Shown here piece by piece: positions 15,600-23,115 of a stretch of 34,231 nucleotides of DNA. The stretch's first letter is position 1, and every line of letters starts with the position of its first letter. This DNA comes from Acidimicrobiia bacterium (GTDB lineage Bacteria; Acidobacteriota; Vicinamibacteria; Vicinamibacterales; UBA2999). The stretch is from NCBI GenBank assembly GCA_016871375.1, contig VFYY01000023.1, positions 1 through 34,231 on the forward strand, read 5' to 3'. The translations under genes were made by a program, and so were the position numbers. Under the pieces are notes generated by a model. The model saw only the letters and a program-made list of their open reading frames with translations. It searched no databases and was not told the DNA's origin.

Positions 15600-17162
15600 G
15601 TGATTCGATCCACATTGATGGCGTTCGGGCTGTGCGTGCTCGCGTCCGGAGCGTCCGCACAAGTGCCCTCGCTGCCGGAGCCCGTCACAGGCAACATTGA
15701 GGTGAGCTGCGGCCAGTTCACGCCGCCCGCCGCGAAGCTGTCCGAGCTTCGCGCGGAGTACTTGAACGGCCGATGGGATCGGCTGCAGGCGCTCAGCCGC
15801 TCCTTGCTCAACGAGTGCACATTCAAGTCGCCGGACGATCTGCCCGACCTGTTTCCAGGCGGCAAGCTTGCGTGGTCTCGTGATTACGTCCTCGTAATCT
15901 TCGGCACGACGGCCGCCAACGACGAGCCCACGCTGCTCCGCTACCTGGTGCACGACCCCGCGCCGCAGCGCTACGCGACGACCTTGCCGGGCGTTCCCGA
16001 AACGCTGATCGACGTGGCGCCCCTGAAGCCGGCCGCCGGGGCGGCCCGGCGGGAACCGCCGCCGCGGCTCCTCCAGGTGTACCTGTCGCATACGAAAGGT
16101 ATGAAACTCCTGACGAGCGTCGCCGCCAAGCGGACGGCCGATCCGGTCGTCGAACAGACGCCCGACTTCCTGAAGGCGGCCATCGATCCGGCAATCATCG
16201 CGCCGCTGCTGAAGGGGACGCTGCCGGCCCTGCTGTCCAAGGCGCCAGGTGAAAAGGAGCCGCCGCGCCCCGTCCTCGCCACGGTCAGCATCGTCCCGGT
16301 GCACTTCCGGCGCGGCGACCTCACGTTCAGCGACGTGCTCAAGGCGCCGGCATTCATCGACGAGAAGCGCCAGGCAGCGCTGCGCGCGAGCCTGAATGGT
16401 GTAGACCTGGCTGTGCGCACCGACGGATTCGGCCCGACCTCACAGAGGCTGTCGAAGGGGCTCCTGACCACCGCCACGGCATACATCACCCCAAAGGTGC
16501 CGGCCGCCTGCGGGCCGTTGACCTATGAGGCGACGTGCTGGGAGAAGCTCGACGAGGAGCTGCGGTCGGAGGCCGAGGCGTTCTGCGCGGAACAGGCGAT
16601 GCTGGGAAAGACCGACGAGGAACGGAAGGCCCTGGTAGAGGCGTGTGTCACCGGCGAGCCGTCCATCGTGCTCGCGCGCTACCGCGCCGCGGTGGCCGAA
16701 CCGACAGTGGCCGCGATCGCCGGTACGTCCACGTTCCAGAACATTCCGCGGCAAGTGGTGACGTTCGGCCTGATCAGTGCCTACGTGCTGGGTGCTTCCT
16801 CCGGGAAGGACCGCGTCAAGGTGGACGGCGGCAAGATCGTCGCGGATCCGCTCAGCCGATCCCTCAGCATGGTGACGATCAATTTTCATCCGCCGTTCGA
16901 TTCCACGTGGCCGGATCTGACGAAGGAAGAACGTGCCCGTGTCTTCATCGGGACCGTCGTCTCGCCCAACATCGGGGTGACGGTCGGCGCCGGCGCCGGG
17001 ATGTGGAGGAACGTGTCGATCAACCTCGGGTATGCGCTGCTGGCCATCCCCACGCTGCGTCCAGACGACGAGCTCGACGAGGCGCCGGGGAGCGCGAAGA
17101 AGCCGTTCCAATCGGGGGCCGCGCACGTCGCGTATATTGGCCTCGGCTACAAATTGAAGTGA
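15600..17162 (+). CDS. Exported protein with barrel-like C-terminus
   Basis: A 520-residue exported protein that I do not recognise. GTG at 15600 follows AAGGAGAGGAG, a very strong ribosome-binding site, and yields a signal peptide ending GASA-QVPSLPEP. Residues 30-90 resemble a helical repeat-like segment (AEYLNGRWDRLQALSRSLL). A cysteine pair region lies near the middle (CGPLTYEATCWEKLDEEL). The last 80 residues contain glycine-rich amphipathic strands (IGVTVGAGAGMWRNVSINLG) and end AYIGLGYKLK, like an outer-membrane barrel terminus. The stop overlaps the start of the metzincin gene by four bases, so the two are translationally coupled. A role in anchoring or secreting that protease is possible but unproven. 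Confidence 0.75.
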   Translation: MIRSTLMAFGLCVLASGASAQVPSLPEPVTGNIEVSCGQFTPPAAKLSELRAEYLNGRWDRLQALSRSLLNECTFKSPDDLPDLFPGGKLAWSRDYVLVIFGTTAANDEPTLLRYLVHDPAPQRYATTLPGVPETLIDVAPLKPAAGAARREPPPRLLQVYLSHTKGMKLLTSVAAKRTADPVVEQTPDFLKAAIDPAIIAPLLKGTLPALLSKAPGEKEPPRPVLATVSIVPVHFRRGDLTFSDVLKAPAFIDEKRQAALRASLNGVDLAVRTDGFGPTSQRLSKGLLTTATAYITPKVPAACGPLTYEATCWEKLDEELRSEAEAFCAEQAMLGKTDEERKALVEACVTGEPSIVLARYRAAVAEPTVAAIAGTSTFQNIPRQVVTFGLISAYVLGASSGKDRVKVDGGKIVADPLSRSLSMVTINFHPPFDSTWPDLTKEERARVFIGTVVSPNIGVTVGAGAGMWRNVSINLGYALLAIPTLRPDDELDEAPGSAKKPFQSGAAHVAYIGLGYKLK

Positions 17163-18028
17163 GAGGGCTGCGGCCGTTTCTCGCCGCGACGGCGGTCGCT
17201 GCCGCGTGGCTGGTGCCGGGGTGCGCCGGCGAGTCGGCGCGTGTGCCCCTGATGCGCGCCTCGGTGTCTGCCGCGGCGTTGGCCGCTCCGGCCAGCGTCG
17301 AGATCCCGGTCGCCTGCGGCGCCCAGACGCCGGTGCCGCTGACCAATCAGCGGCTGATAGAGACGGAGCGCCCGCCGCGCGGGTTCCTCGGCATGTTCCC
17401 GCTGTTTCAGCCGCAGATCGTCCTCCCGACGAGGACGCTCTGGCCCGTCGACAGGCCGTTGCGCGTGCGCTTTCTCGACGCGACGCCCGCGCGCCGGCAG
17501 CGTGTACAGACGATCGCGCAGGAATGGATGCTTCCCGGTCTTGCGCTGACGCTCCAGTTCGTCGATGCGGGGCCCGCGGAGATCCGCGTGAGCCTCCCAC
17601 CGGCGGGCGGTGCAGAGTCCGCGGTTGGCATCCGCGCTCTCGTGATCCTCGAGCCAGCGCCGACGATGACGATCGGGTTCGCTGACACGATGCCGGAAGA
17701 TCGGCTTCGGGCGCTGGTGCTGCACGAGTTCGGCCACGCGATCGGCGCGCTGCACGAGCATCAGCGCCCCGACGCAGGCATCACGTGGAACAAACCGAAT
17801 GTCTACTCGTACTACAAACAGCAGTACGGCTGGGACGCGCCGCTCGTGGACGCCCAAATCTTCACCCCGCACGCAGCGGGCCTGAAGTCGTCCGCCGAGT
17901 TCGATCCCGCGTCGGTGATGATGTACGCGATCCTTCCGGGCTTCACCACCGACAACTTCGTGCAGGGGTGGAACACACAGCTGTCTCGGGCCGACGCGGC
18001 GCTGGTCAAGGAGCTCTACGGAAAGTAA
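17159..18028 (+). CDS. Metzincin zinc metalloprotease, probable lipoprotein
   Basis: A 289-residue protease with the full metzincin zinc motif HEFGHAIGALH (residues 189-199) and a Met-turn in SVMMYA (252-257), closest in layout to astacin/matrixin-like bacterial enzymes. The start GTG overlaps the previous stop (GTGA). The N-terminus is positive and hydrophobic with VPGC at 19-22, a plausible though weak lipobox, so the enzyme is probably attached to a membrane after export. Residues 90-175 form the N-terminal subdomain (LRVRFLDATPARRQRVQTIA is typical). There is no long propeptide with a clear cysteine switch, although cysteine 53 could serve. Substrates are unknown. Confidence 0.88.
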   Translation: MRGLRPFLAATAVAAAWLVPGCAGESARVPLMRASVSAAALAAPASVEIPVACGAQTPVPLTNQRLIETERPPRGFLGMFPLFQPQIVLPTRTLWPVDRPLRVRFLDATPARRQRVQTIAQEWMLPGLALTLQFVDAGPAEIRVSLPPAGGAESAVGIRALVILEPAPTMTIGFADTMPEDRLRALVLHEFGHAIGALHEHQRPDAGITWNKPNVYSYYKQQYGWDAPLVDAQIFTPHAAGLKSSAEFDPASVMMYAILPGFTTDNFVQGWNTQLSRADAALVKELYGK

Positions 18029-18049
18029 GGGGCGCCGGACGCCTGCGCC

Positions 18050-18055
18050 TATAAT
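18050..18055 (+). promoter_or_regulatory. Candidate -10 element of the long catabolic run
   Basis: A perfect TATAAT 11 bases before the ATG at 18067, in otherwise GC-rich DNA. No clear -35 is seen in GGGGCGCCGG upstream. If used, the mRNA leader would be only a few bases, so translation would be nearly leaderless. No Shine-Dalgarno sequence precedes this ATG, which fits. Confidence 0.4.
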
Positions 18056-18066
18056 GAGCGCCACGT

Positions 18067-18816
18067 ATGCGAGTGGTGGCGCTCCTTCTGCTGTTGCTTG
18101 CCGCGCCGCAGCTTGCCCCGACCGGCACGCTGCGCGCGGCGTTTCTCGCGACCAATCCCGTCCAGGCACGCATCGACCCGCAGACGGGCGCCATCAGCGG
18201 CCCGGCCGCCGACATGGCGCGCGAGCTCGCGCGGCGTCTCGGCGTGCAGGTCTCGCTGATGCCCGAGCCCGACGCCGCCGCCGTCATCGCGCGCGTGCTC
18301 GCGAAACAGGCGGACATCGGGTTCCTGGCGGTTGAGGCCGAGCGGGCCACGCAAGTGGACTTCTCGGAGCCGTACCTGATCATGGGCAACGGCTACCTGG
18401 TGCGCGCCGACTCCGATATTCAGCGCTCCGCCGACGTCGATCGCGCCGGCATCACGGTCGGCGCGGTCAAGGGACAGACGCAGCAGATCCACGTCAGCGC
18501 GAATCTCGAGAACGCCCGGGTCCGCGTGTTCGACGCGACGCCGTCACACGAGGCGCTGGTGAAGATGCTCGTCAGCGGCGAGCTGCAGGCGTTCGCGGCC
18601 AACCGCCAGCGCATGGGCGACACGGCGGCGACCTCGCCGCGCGTGCGAATCCTTGCCGACGACTTCCTCAAGATCGGCCAGGCGATCGTCGTCCCCAGAG
18701 GCGACACGGCGCGCCTGAAGGAGATCAACACGTTCGTGCTCGACGCACGCAAATCAGGCTTCGTGCAGCAGGCCATCACGCGCGCGAAGCTGACAGGGAT
18801 GGAGGTTGCACGATGA
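18067..18816 (+). CDS. Family 3 extracellular solute-binding protein
   Basis: A 249-residue periplasmic binding protein of the amino-acid/organic-acid type (SBP_bac_3). After a short signal (MRVVALLLLLLAA) come GTLRAAFLATNPVQARID, the AADMARELARRLGV lobe helix, ADIGFLAVEAERATQVDFS and the VDFSEPYL signature typical of this family. No ABC permease or ATPase gene is near, so it is an orphan binding protein. It may serve a distant transporter or act as a sensor. Its stop overlaps the start of the propeller gene by four bases (ATGA), placing it first in a long same-strand run of transport and catabolic genes. Confidence 0.88.
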   Translation: MRVVALLLLLLAAPQLAPTGTLRAAFLATNPVQARIDPQTGAISGPAADMARELARRLGVQVSLMPEPDAAAVIARVLAKQADIGFLAVEAERATQVDFSEPYLIMGNGYLVRADSDIQRSADVDRAGITVGAVKGQTQQIHVSANLENARVRVFDATPSHEALVKMLVSGELQAFAANRQRMGDTAATSPRVRILADDFLKIGQAIVVPRGDTARLKEINTFVLDARKSGFVQQAITRAKLTGMEVAR

Positions 18817-20129
18817 ACCAGACGATGAAGATTGGCCTGGCGGTCGTAGTCAGCGTGATCGTCGGCGTGCTGATCGGCCGGAACGCGCCGCGGCCGCCGG
18901 TGGCCGAAGCGCAGGGCGAGGACGCGCCCGCGTTTGCCGCGGTGCCTGGCGAGGTCGGCGAACAGGACGTCTCCGGTCCGTACCGGGTGCAAGAAGGGTG
19001 GCCGAAAGACATCAGCACCGTGCCCGGCAACGAGAAATGGACGTGGGGCGCCGGGCAAGGGATTTTCGCCGAGAGCCCGAACCGCGTGTACCTGCTCTTT
19101 CGCGGCGGGCTGCCGAACCTGAAAGAGCCGCCGGTCACCCGGTTGCCCCAGCTCGGCCCGAGCCTGCAGTTCCCGGTCGGCGGGCTGCCGTGGCGCAGCG
19201 CGACGGCCACGGCGCTTCCCGGCTCCGGCGGCACCGGACAGGATCCCGCGCGCGGCATGGAGAACTGGCGCGGCAGCGCCCCGCCGTACCGCCAGGTCGG
19301 CGTGGACGCCAACTGGGCGTACTGCCTCACCGTCGTCGACGCGCAGGGCAACATCCTCGAGACGTGGACGCAGTGGGACAAGATCTTCCGTCGTCCGCAC
19401 TCGGTGTACGTGAATCCGTACGACCCGGAGAAGCACGTGTGGGTCGTGGACGATCACATGCACGCGATCTACAAGTTCAGCAACGACGGCAAGCAGCTCC
19501 TGCAGACGATCGGCACGCCCGAGATGCCGGGTGCCGACGCGACCCACTTCAACCGGCCGACATTCATGGCGTGGGACCCCGACAGCAATTTCTACGTCGC
19601 CGACGGGTACAACGGCACGCGCGTGGCGAAGTTCGACAAGGACGGCACGTTCCTGCTCGGCTGGGGCGAGCGCGGCGAGGCGGGCAAGGAGACGCGGCCG
19701 AACTACATGAACAACGTGCACGGCATCGCGGTCGATCCCGAGACGCGGCGCGTCTACGTGAACGATCGCGCGAACCACCGCATCCAGATCTTCGACGACC
19801 GGGGCACGTACATCTCCGAGTGGAGCATCAAGGTGCGCCCCTCGAGCCTGCACCTGCTCTACATGGGCGACGACCGGATGATCTGGACGTTCGACCGCAA
19901 CACGCAGAAGATGCTCAAGTACGACCTCGAGGGGCATCTCCAGTACGCGTGGGGCGCAATTGGCGATTTCCCGGGTACGCTCTGGGGCGTGCACGGCATC
20001 AGCGTGGATCAGGAAGGGAATCTCTACGTGGCGGAAGTGGACGCCGGCCGCGTGCAGAAGTTCGTCCCGCGCCCGGGTGCGAACCCGGACTATCTCGTCG
20101 CGAAGCCCGTCTACGCGGCATGGAAATAA
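18813..20129 (+). CDS. NHL-repeat beta-propeller protein
   Basis: A 438-residue protein. Residues 1-33 form a signal anchor (MKIGLAVVVSVIVGVLIG). Most of the rest is an NHL-type propeller with repeats such as RPHSVYVNPYDPEKHVWVVD, PTFMAWDPDSNFYVADGYNG, VHGIAVDPETRRVYVNDRAN and VHGISVDQEGNLYVAEVDAG. It resembles proteins annotated as peptidylglycine-amidating lyase-like, but the catalytic assignment is uncertain and a binding or scaffold role is equally possible. ATG overlaps the upstream stop, and its own stop lies inside the first codons of tctC. This tight packing ties it to the transport operon. Confidence 0.85.
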   Translation: MNQTMKIGLAVVVSVIVGVLIGRNAPRPPVAEAQGEDAPAFAAVPGEVGEQDVSGPYRVQEGWPKDISTVPGNEKWTWGAGQGIFAESPNRVYLLFRGGLPNLKEPPVTRLPQLGPSLQFPVGGLPWRSATATALPGSGGTGQDPARGMENWRGSAPPYRQVGVDANWAYCLTVVDAQGNILETWTQWDKIFRRPHSVYVNPYDPEKHVWVVDDHMHAIYKFSNDGKQLLQTIGTPEMPGADATHFNRPTFMAWDPDSNFYVADGYNGTRVAKFDKDGTFLLGWGERGEAGKETRPNYMNNVHGIAVDPETRRVYVNDRANHRIQIFDDRGTYISEWSIKVRPSSLHLLYMGDDRMIWTFDRNTQKMLKYDLEGHLQYAWGAIGDFPGTLWGVHGISVDQEGNLYVAEVDAGRVQKFVPRPGANPDYLVAKPVYAAWK

Positions 20130-21112
20130 AGGCTCCCACAAGCCACAGAGTCACCGAGACACAGAGACGAGAGTTTCTTTCTCTCTGTGCCTCTGTGGCT
20201 CTGTGGCCCCTAGCAGCGCTTTCGGCGCAAGCGAAGTACCCGAAGAGCGTCGTCATGCTGGCGACGCACTCGAGCCCGGGGGGCGGCAGCGACGTGTTCC
20301 TGCGCGAGATGGCGCCGTATCTGACGAAGATCATGGGCGTCACCGTCGTCGTGGACAACATCGCGGGCGGGAGCGGCGCGAAGGCGATGGCGACCGTCGC
20401 GCGGTCGAAGCCTGACGGCGGGCTGCTCTATGCCACGACGCCGACGTTCGTCTACACGTCGCTCCTCAGCCGGCCGCCTGCGACCTACCGCGATCTCGAG
20501 CCGCTGGTGAACGTGTTCTTCGATCCGGAGGTGCTCTACACGGCGGCCGATTCGCGGTTCAGGACGCTGCGCGACGTGCTCGACCACGCGCGCAAGGCGC
20601 GCGGCCGCTGGGGCGCCGCCAATCCCGCCTCGCTCGAACGGCAGACGCTCGAGCGCCTGAAACAGAAGGCCGGCGTGAACGCCGCGGTGGTCACCTTCGA
20701 GGGCGGCGGCGACATGCTGATCAACGTCCTCAACCACACGCTCGACGTCGGCATCGGCGAGCTGCAGGAGATCAGGACGCAGATCGGCGCGAAGAAGGTG
20801 CGGCTGCTCGGCGTGGTCGGGGACCGGCGGCTCGCGCAGTTTCCCGATGTGCCCACGGTGAAGGAGCAGGGCATCGACCTCGCGGTGCGCAAGTTCCGCG
20901 GCCTGGCGGGTCCGAAAGGCACGCCGCCGGCCGTGATCGGCGCGTGGGAGGCGGCGGTCCCGAAGCTGCTGGCGGATCCCGCGTACAGGAAGATCTACGC
21001 GGGCAACGGCCTCGAGCCCGGCTTCCTCGCGCACCGCGAGTACGTCGGCTTCATGAACGACTTCGGCCGGGAGACGGAAGCCTTCCTCAAAGAGTCCGGC
21101 GCGATTAAGTGA
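20120..21112 (+). CDS. tctC: TctC (Bug) solute receptor with repeat-derived signal peptide
   Basis: A 330-residue periplasmic receptor of the tripartite tricarboxylate transporter. The mature protein begins near K39 (YPKSVVMLATHSSPGGGSD) and shows family blocks VVVDNIAGGSGAKAM, KPDGGLLYATTP and FPDVPTVKEQGID. The ATG at 20120 overlaps the previous stop. Residues 6-29 are encoded by a long inverted repeat (CCACAGAGTCACCGAGACAC and its near complement). Its right arm supplies the hydrophobic core FLSLCASVALWP, and native-looking LAALSAQA follows with an AQA cleavage site. The double arginine upstream completes a workable Sec-type signal. The partners TctB and TctA follow directly. Confidence 0.9.
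   Translation: MEIKAPTSHRVTETQRREFLSLCASVALWPLAALSAQAKYPKSVVMLATHSSPGGGSDVFLREMAPYLTKIMGVTVVVDNIAGGSGAKAMATVARSKPDGGLLYATTPTFVYTSLLSRPPATYRDLEPLVNVFFDPEVLYTAADSRFRTLRDVLDHARKARGRWGAANPASLERQTLERLKQKAGVNAAVVTFEGGGDMLINVLNHTLDVGIGELQEIRTQIGAKKVRLLGVVGDRRLAQFPDVPTVKEQGIDLAVRKFRGLAGPKGTPPAVIGAWEAAVPKLLADPAYRKIYAGNGLEPGFLAHREYVGFMNDFGRETEAFLKESGAIK
20136..20206. repeat. CACAGAGTCACCGAGACACAG inverted repeat inside tctC
   Basis: Left arm 20136-20167 and right arm 20182-20206 (TCTCTGTGCCTCTGTGGCTC...) pair imperfectly around a 14-base loop. Its base composition is A/G-rich then T/C-rich, unlike the surrounding GC-rich codons, marking it as foreign. It carries no stop in the tctC frame. Confidence 0.8.
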
Positions 21113-21156
21113 GCGGCGCCGGCGGTTCCACGTTCCTGGAACTACAGAGCTGATTC

Positions 21157-21642
21157 ATGAATAGAGATCTCTGGCTGGGTGTGATTGGCCTGGTGCTGGC
21201 GGGCGCGTACTACCTCATGGCGGCCGACGTGCCGGAGAGCCTGCTGTCGGATGCTGTCGGCCCCGCCGGCCTGCCGAAGATCTACGCGTACGTCCTCGCC
21301 GGCCTGTCTCTTGTGCTCGCAGGGCGGGGCTTTGCGCCCCGCCTGGCGGACCGCCCGCCCCGAGCGGAGTCGAGGGGTAAAGGTCCGCCCTACGTACGCC
21401 GCGAGATCGCGCGGGCTGCGGGTCTGCTGGCGCTCGGCGCCGTCTATCTCGCCGTCGTCGAGTTCGTCGGCTATGTCGTCGCGGTCGCGCTCCTGATCGC
21501 AGCCACCGTCTGGTACCAGGGCGGCGTGTTCAGGCCGCGCATCCTGCTCGTCGCCGCCTGCGGCGCCGCGCTGTTCTGGCTGATGTTCGTGCGCCTGCTC
21601 GGCGTGCAGCACCCGCCCGGCATCTGGGAGTCGCTCCTCTAG
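21157..21642 (+). CDS. tctB: TctB small membrane subunit with repeat insert
   Basis: A 161-residue inner-membrane protein, the small subunit of the tripartite tricarboxylate transporter. Four hydrophobic segments are visible: about 7-22, 41-57, 87-106 and 112-135/140-150. Residues 55-80, in the loop between the second and third segments, are encoded by two GC hairpins of the dispersed repeat type and read GRGFAPRLADRPPRAESRGK, unlike normal TctB loops but without breaking the frame. The loop lies on the cytoplasmic side by positive charge. The tctA start follows four bases after the stop. Confidence 0.85.
   Translation: MNRDLWLGVIGLVLAGAYYLMAADVPESLLSDAVGPAGLPKIYAYVLAGLSLVLAGRGFAPRLADRPPRAESRGKGPPYVRREIARAAGLLALGAVYLAVVEFVGYVVAVALLIAATVWYQGGVFRPRILLVAACGAALFWLMFVRLLGVQHPPGIWESLL
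21322..21389. repeat. Two-hairpin repeat inside tctB
   Basis: GGCGGGGC/GCCCCGCC (21323-21330, 21336-21343) is followed by GGCGGACC (21345-21352) and GGTCCGCC (21382-21389). The second loop contains CCCCGAGCGGAGTCGAGGGG, a word familiar from dispersed repeats in many genomes. The GGCGGACC arms match the hairpin at 620-640. Confidence 0.7.
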
Positions 21643-21645
21643 CCG

Positions 21646-23115
21646 GTGGCCGACCTTCCGCTCGCATCGATCGTGGCCGCCGCGTTCGGCGGCGTCGCGT
21701 GGGGCATCTTCGGCGGCGCGCTCCCCGGCATCTCGCCGTCGATCACGATGGCGCTGCTGCTGCCGCTGACCTTCGGTCTCGAGGCGACGACGGCGATCGT
21801 GATGCTGGCGTCCACCTATGTGGGCGCGGAGTACGGCGGATCGATCCCGGGGATTCTGATCCGCACGCCAGGCACCAACGCGGCGGCCGCCACGGTGGTG
21901 GACGGCTACGCGCTGAAGGAGCAGGGAAAGGCGGGCGAGGCGCTCGGCATCTCGCTGTATTCCGGCTTCGTCGGCGGGCTCTTCGGCCTGACCGTGCTCT
22001 ACCTGCTGACCGAGCCGCTGTCCACGGTCGCGCTGGCGTTCACGCCTGCCGCGTACTTCGCGCTCGGGATGCTCGGGCTCAGCGTCATCGCGTCGCTGTC
22101 GCGCGAGTCGCTCGTGCGCGGGCTGCTGGCGGGCGTGATCGGCCTGATGATCTCCACCATCGGCACGGACCCGGTGACGGGGCTGAACCGCTTCACGTTC
22201 GACAGCCCGGAGCTCCTCTCCGGCATCCCGCCGATCCTGGTCATGGTGGGCGTCTACGCCATCGCGGAGCTGATGGCGCAGGCGGGCGAGACCGGGTGGC
22301 AGCACGCGCCGCGTGAACGCGCGCGCATCCGGTTCCCGCGTCCGGCGGTGTGGAAGCGCATCGCGCGTCCGCAGGCGATCGGGTCGGTCATCGGCACGTT
22401 CGAGGGGATGATGCCGGGCGGCGGCGGGGCCATCTCGTCGTTCATCGCCTACGACCAGGCGCGCCGGTTTTCGCGCCACAAGGAAGAGTTCGGCAAGGGG
22501 TCGGTGGAAGGGATCGCGGCGCCCGAGGCCGCGAACAACACCGTGGCGTGCACGGCGCTGGTGCCGCTGCTCAGCCTCGGCATCCCGAGCTCGAATTCGG
22601 CGGCCGTCCTGCTGGGCGGCTTCCTGATGCACGGGCTCGTTCCCGGGCCGATGCTGCTCGTCGAGAACGGCGAGGTGGTCAACGGCCTCTACCTCGGGCT
22701 GCTGGCCGCCAACATCGCGATGGTGGTCGTCGGCTACCTCGTGATGACGCCGTGCCTCTGGCTCGTCGGCCAGCCGCGCCCCTACCTGACGGCGTTCATC
22801 TTCGCGCTGGTCGTCTCGGGCGTCTACGCCGTCGAGACGAGCCTCTTTCACGTCGGCGTCGCGCTCGTCTTCGGCGCCGTCGGCTACGCGATGCGCTACT
22901 TCAAGGTGCCGGTGCTGCCGATGGTGCTGGGCGTCGTGCTCGGGTTCATGGTGGAATCCAACTATCGCCGCGCGCTGGTGCTCTCCGACGGCGACCACAT
23001 GACGTTCATCCAGGACCGCGTCTCGGCCGGGCTGCTGCTCGTCGCCGTGCTATTTGTGATCGGTTCGCTCCTCCGCCATGTCAGAGACCGCAGGACCAGG
23101 CACGCCGGTCGCTGA
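21646..23115 (+). CDS. tctA: TctA large membrane subunit, system 1
   Basis: A 489-residue inner-membrane protein, the large subunit of the first tripartite tricarboxylate transporter. Family blocks are clear: GALPGISPSITMALLLP, YVGAEYGGSIPGILIRTPGT, GMMPGGGGAISSFIAYDQAR and APEAANNTVACTALVPLLSL. About eleven hydrophobic segments are present and the length is normal. The start is GTG, four bases after the tctB stop. The last 38 bases overlap the MmgE/PrpD gene. With TctC and TctB it should form a complete secondary transporter driven by an ion gradient; the substrate is probably a di- or tricarboxylate. Confidence 0.93.
   Translation: MADLPLASIVAAAFGGVAWGIFGGALPGISPSITMALLLPLTFGLEATTAIVMLASTYVGAEYGGSIPGILIRTPGTNAAAATVVDGYALKEQGKAGEALGISLYSGFVGGLFGLTVLYLLTEPLSTVALAFTPAAYFALGMLGLSVIASLSRESLVRGLLAGVIGLMISTIGTDPVTGLNRFTFDSPELLSGIPPILVMVGVYAIAELMAQAGETGWQHAPRERARIRFPRPAVWKRIARPQAIGSVIGTFEGMMPGGGGAISSFIAYDQARRFSRHKEEFGKGSVEGIAAPEAANNTVACTALVPLLSLGIPSSNSAAVLLGGFLMHGLVPGPMLLVENGEVVNGLYLGLLAANIAMVVVGYLVMTPCLWLVGQPRPYLTAFIFALVVSGVYAVETSLFHVGVALVFGAVGYAMRYFKVPVLPMVLGVVLGFMVESNYRRALVLSDGDHMTFIQDRVSAGLLLVAVLFVIGSLLRHVRDRRTRHAGR

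Noticed and set aside
18067-18816. A complete ABC uptake system
   Set aside because: Only the binding protein is present; no permease or ATPase gene occurs in the window.
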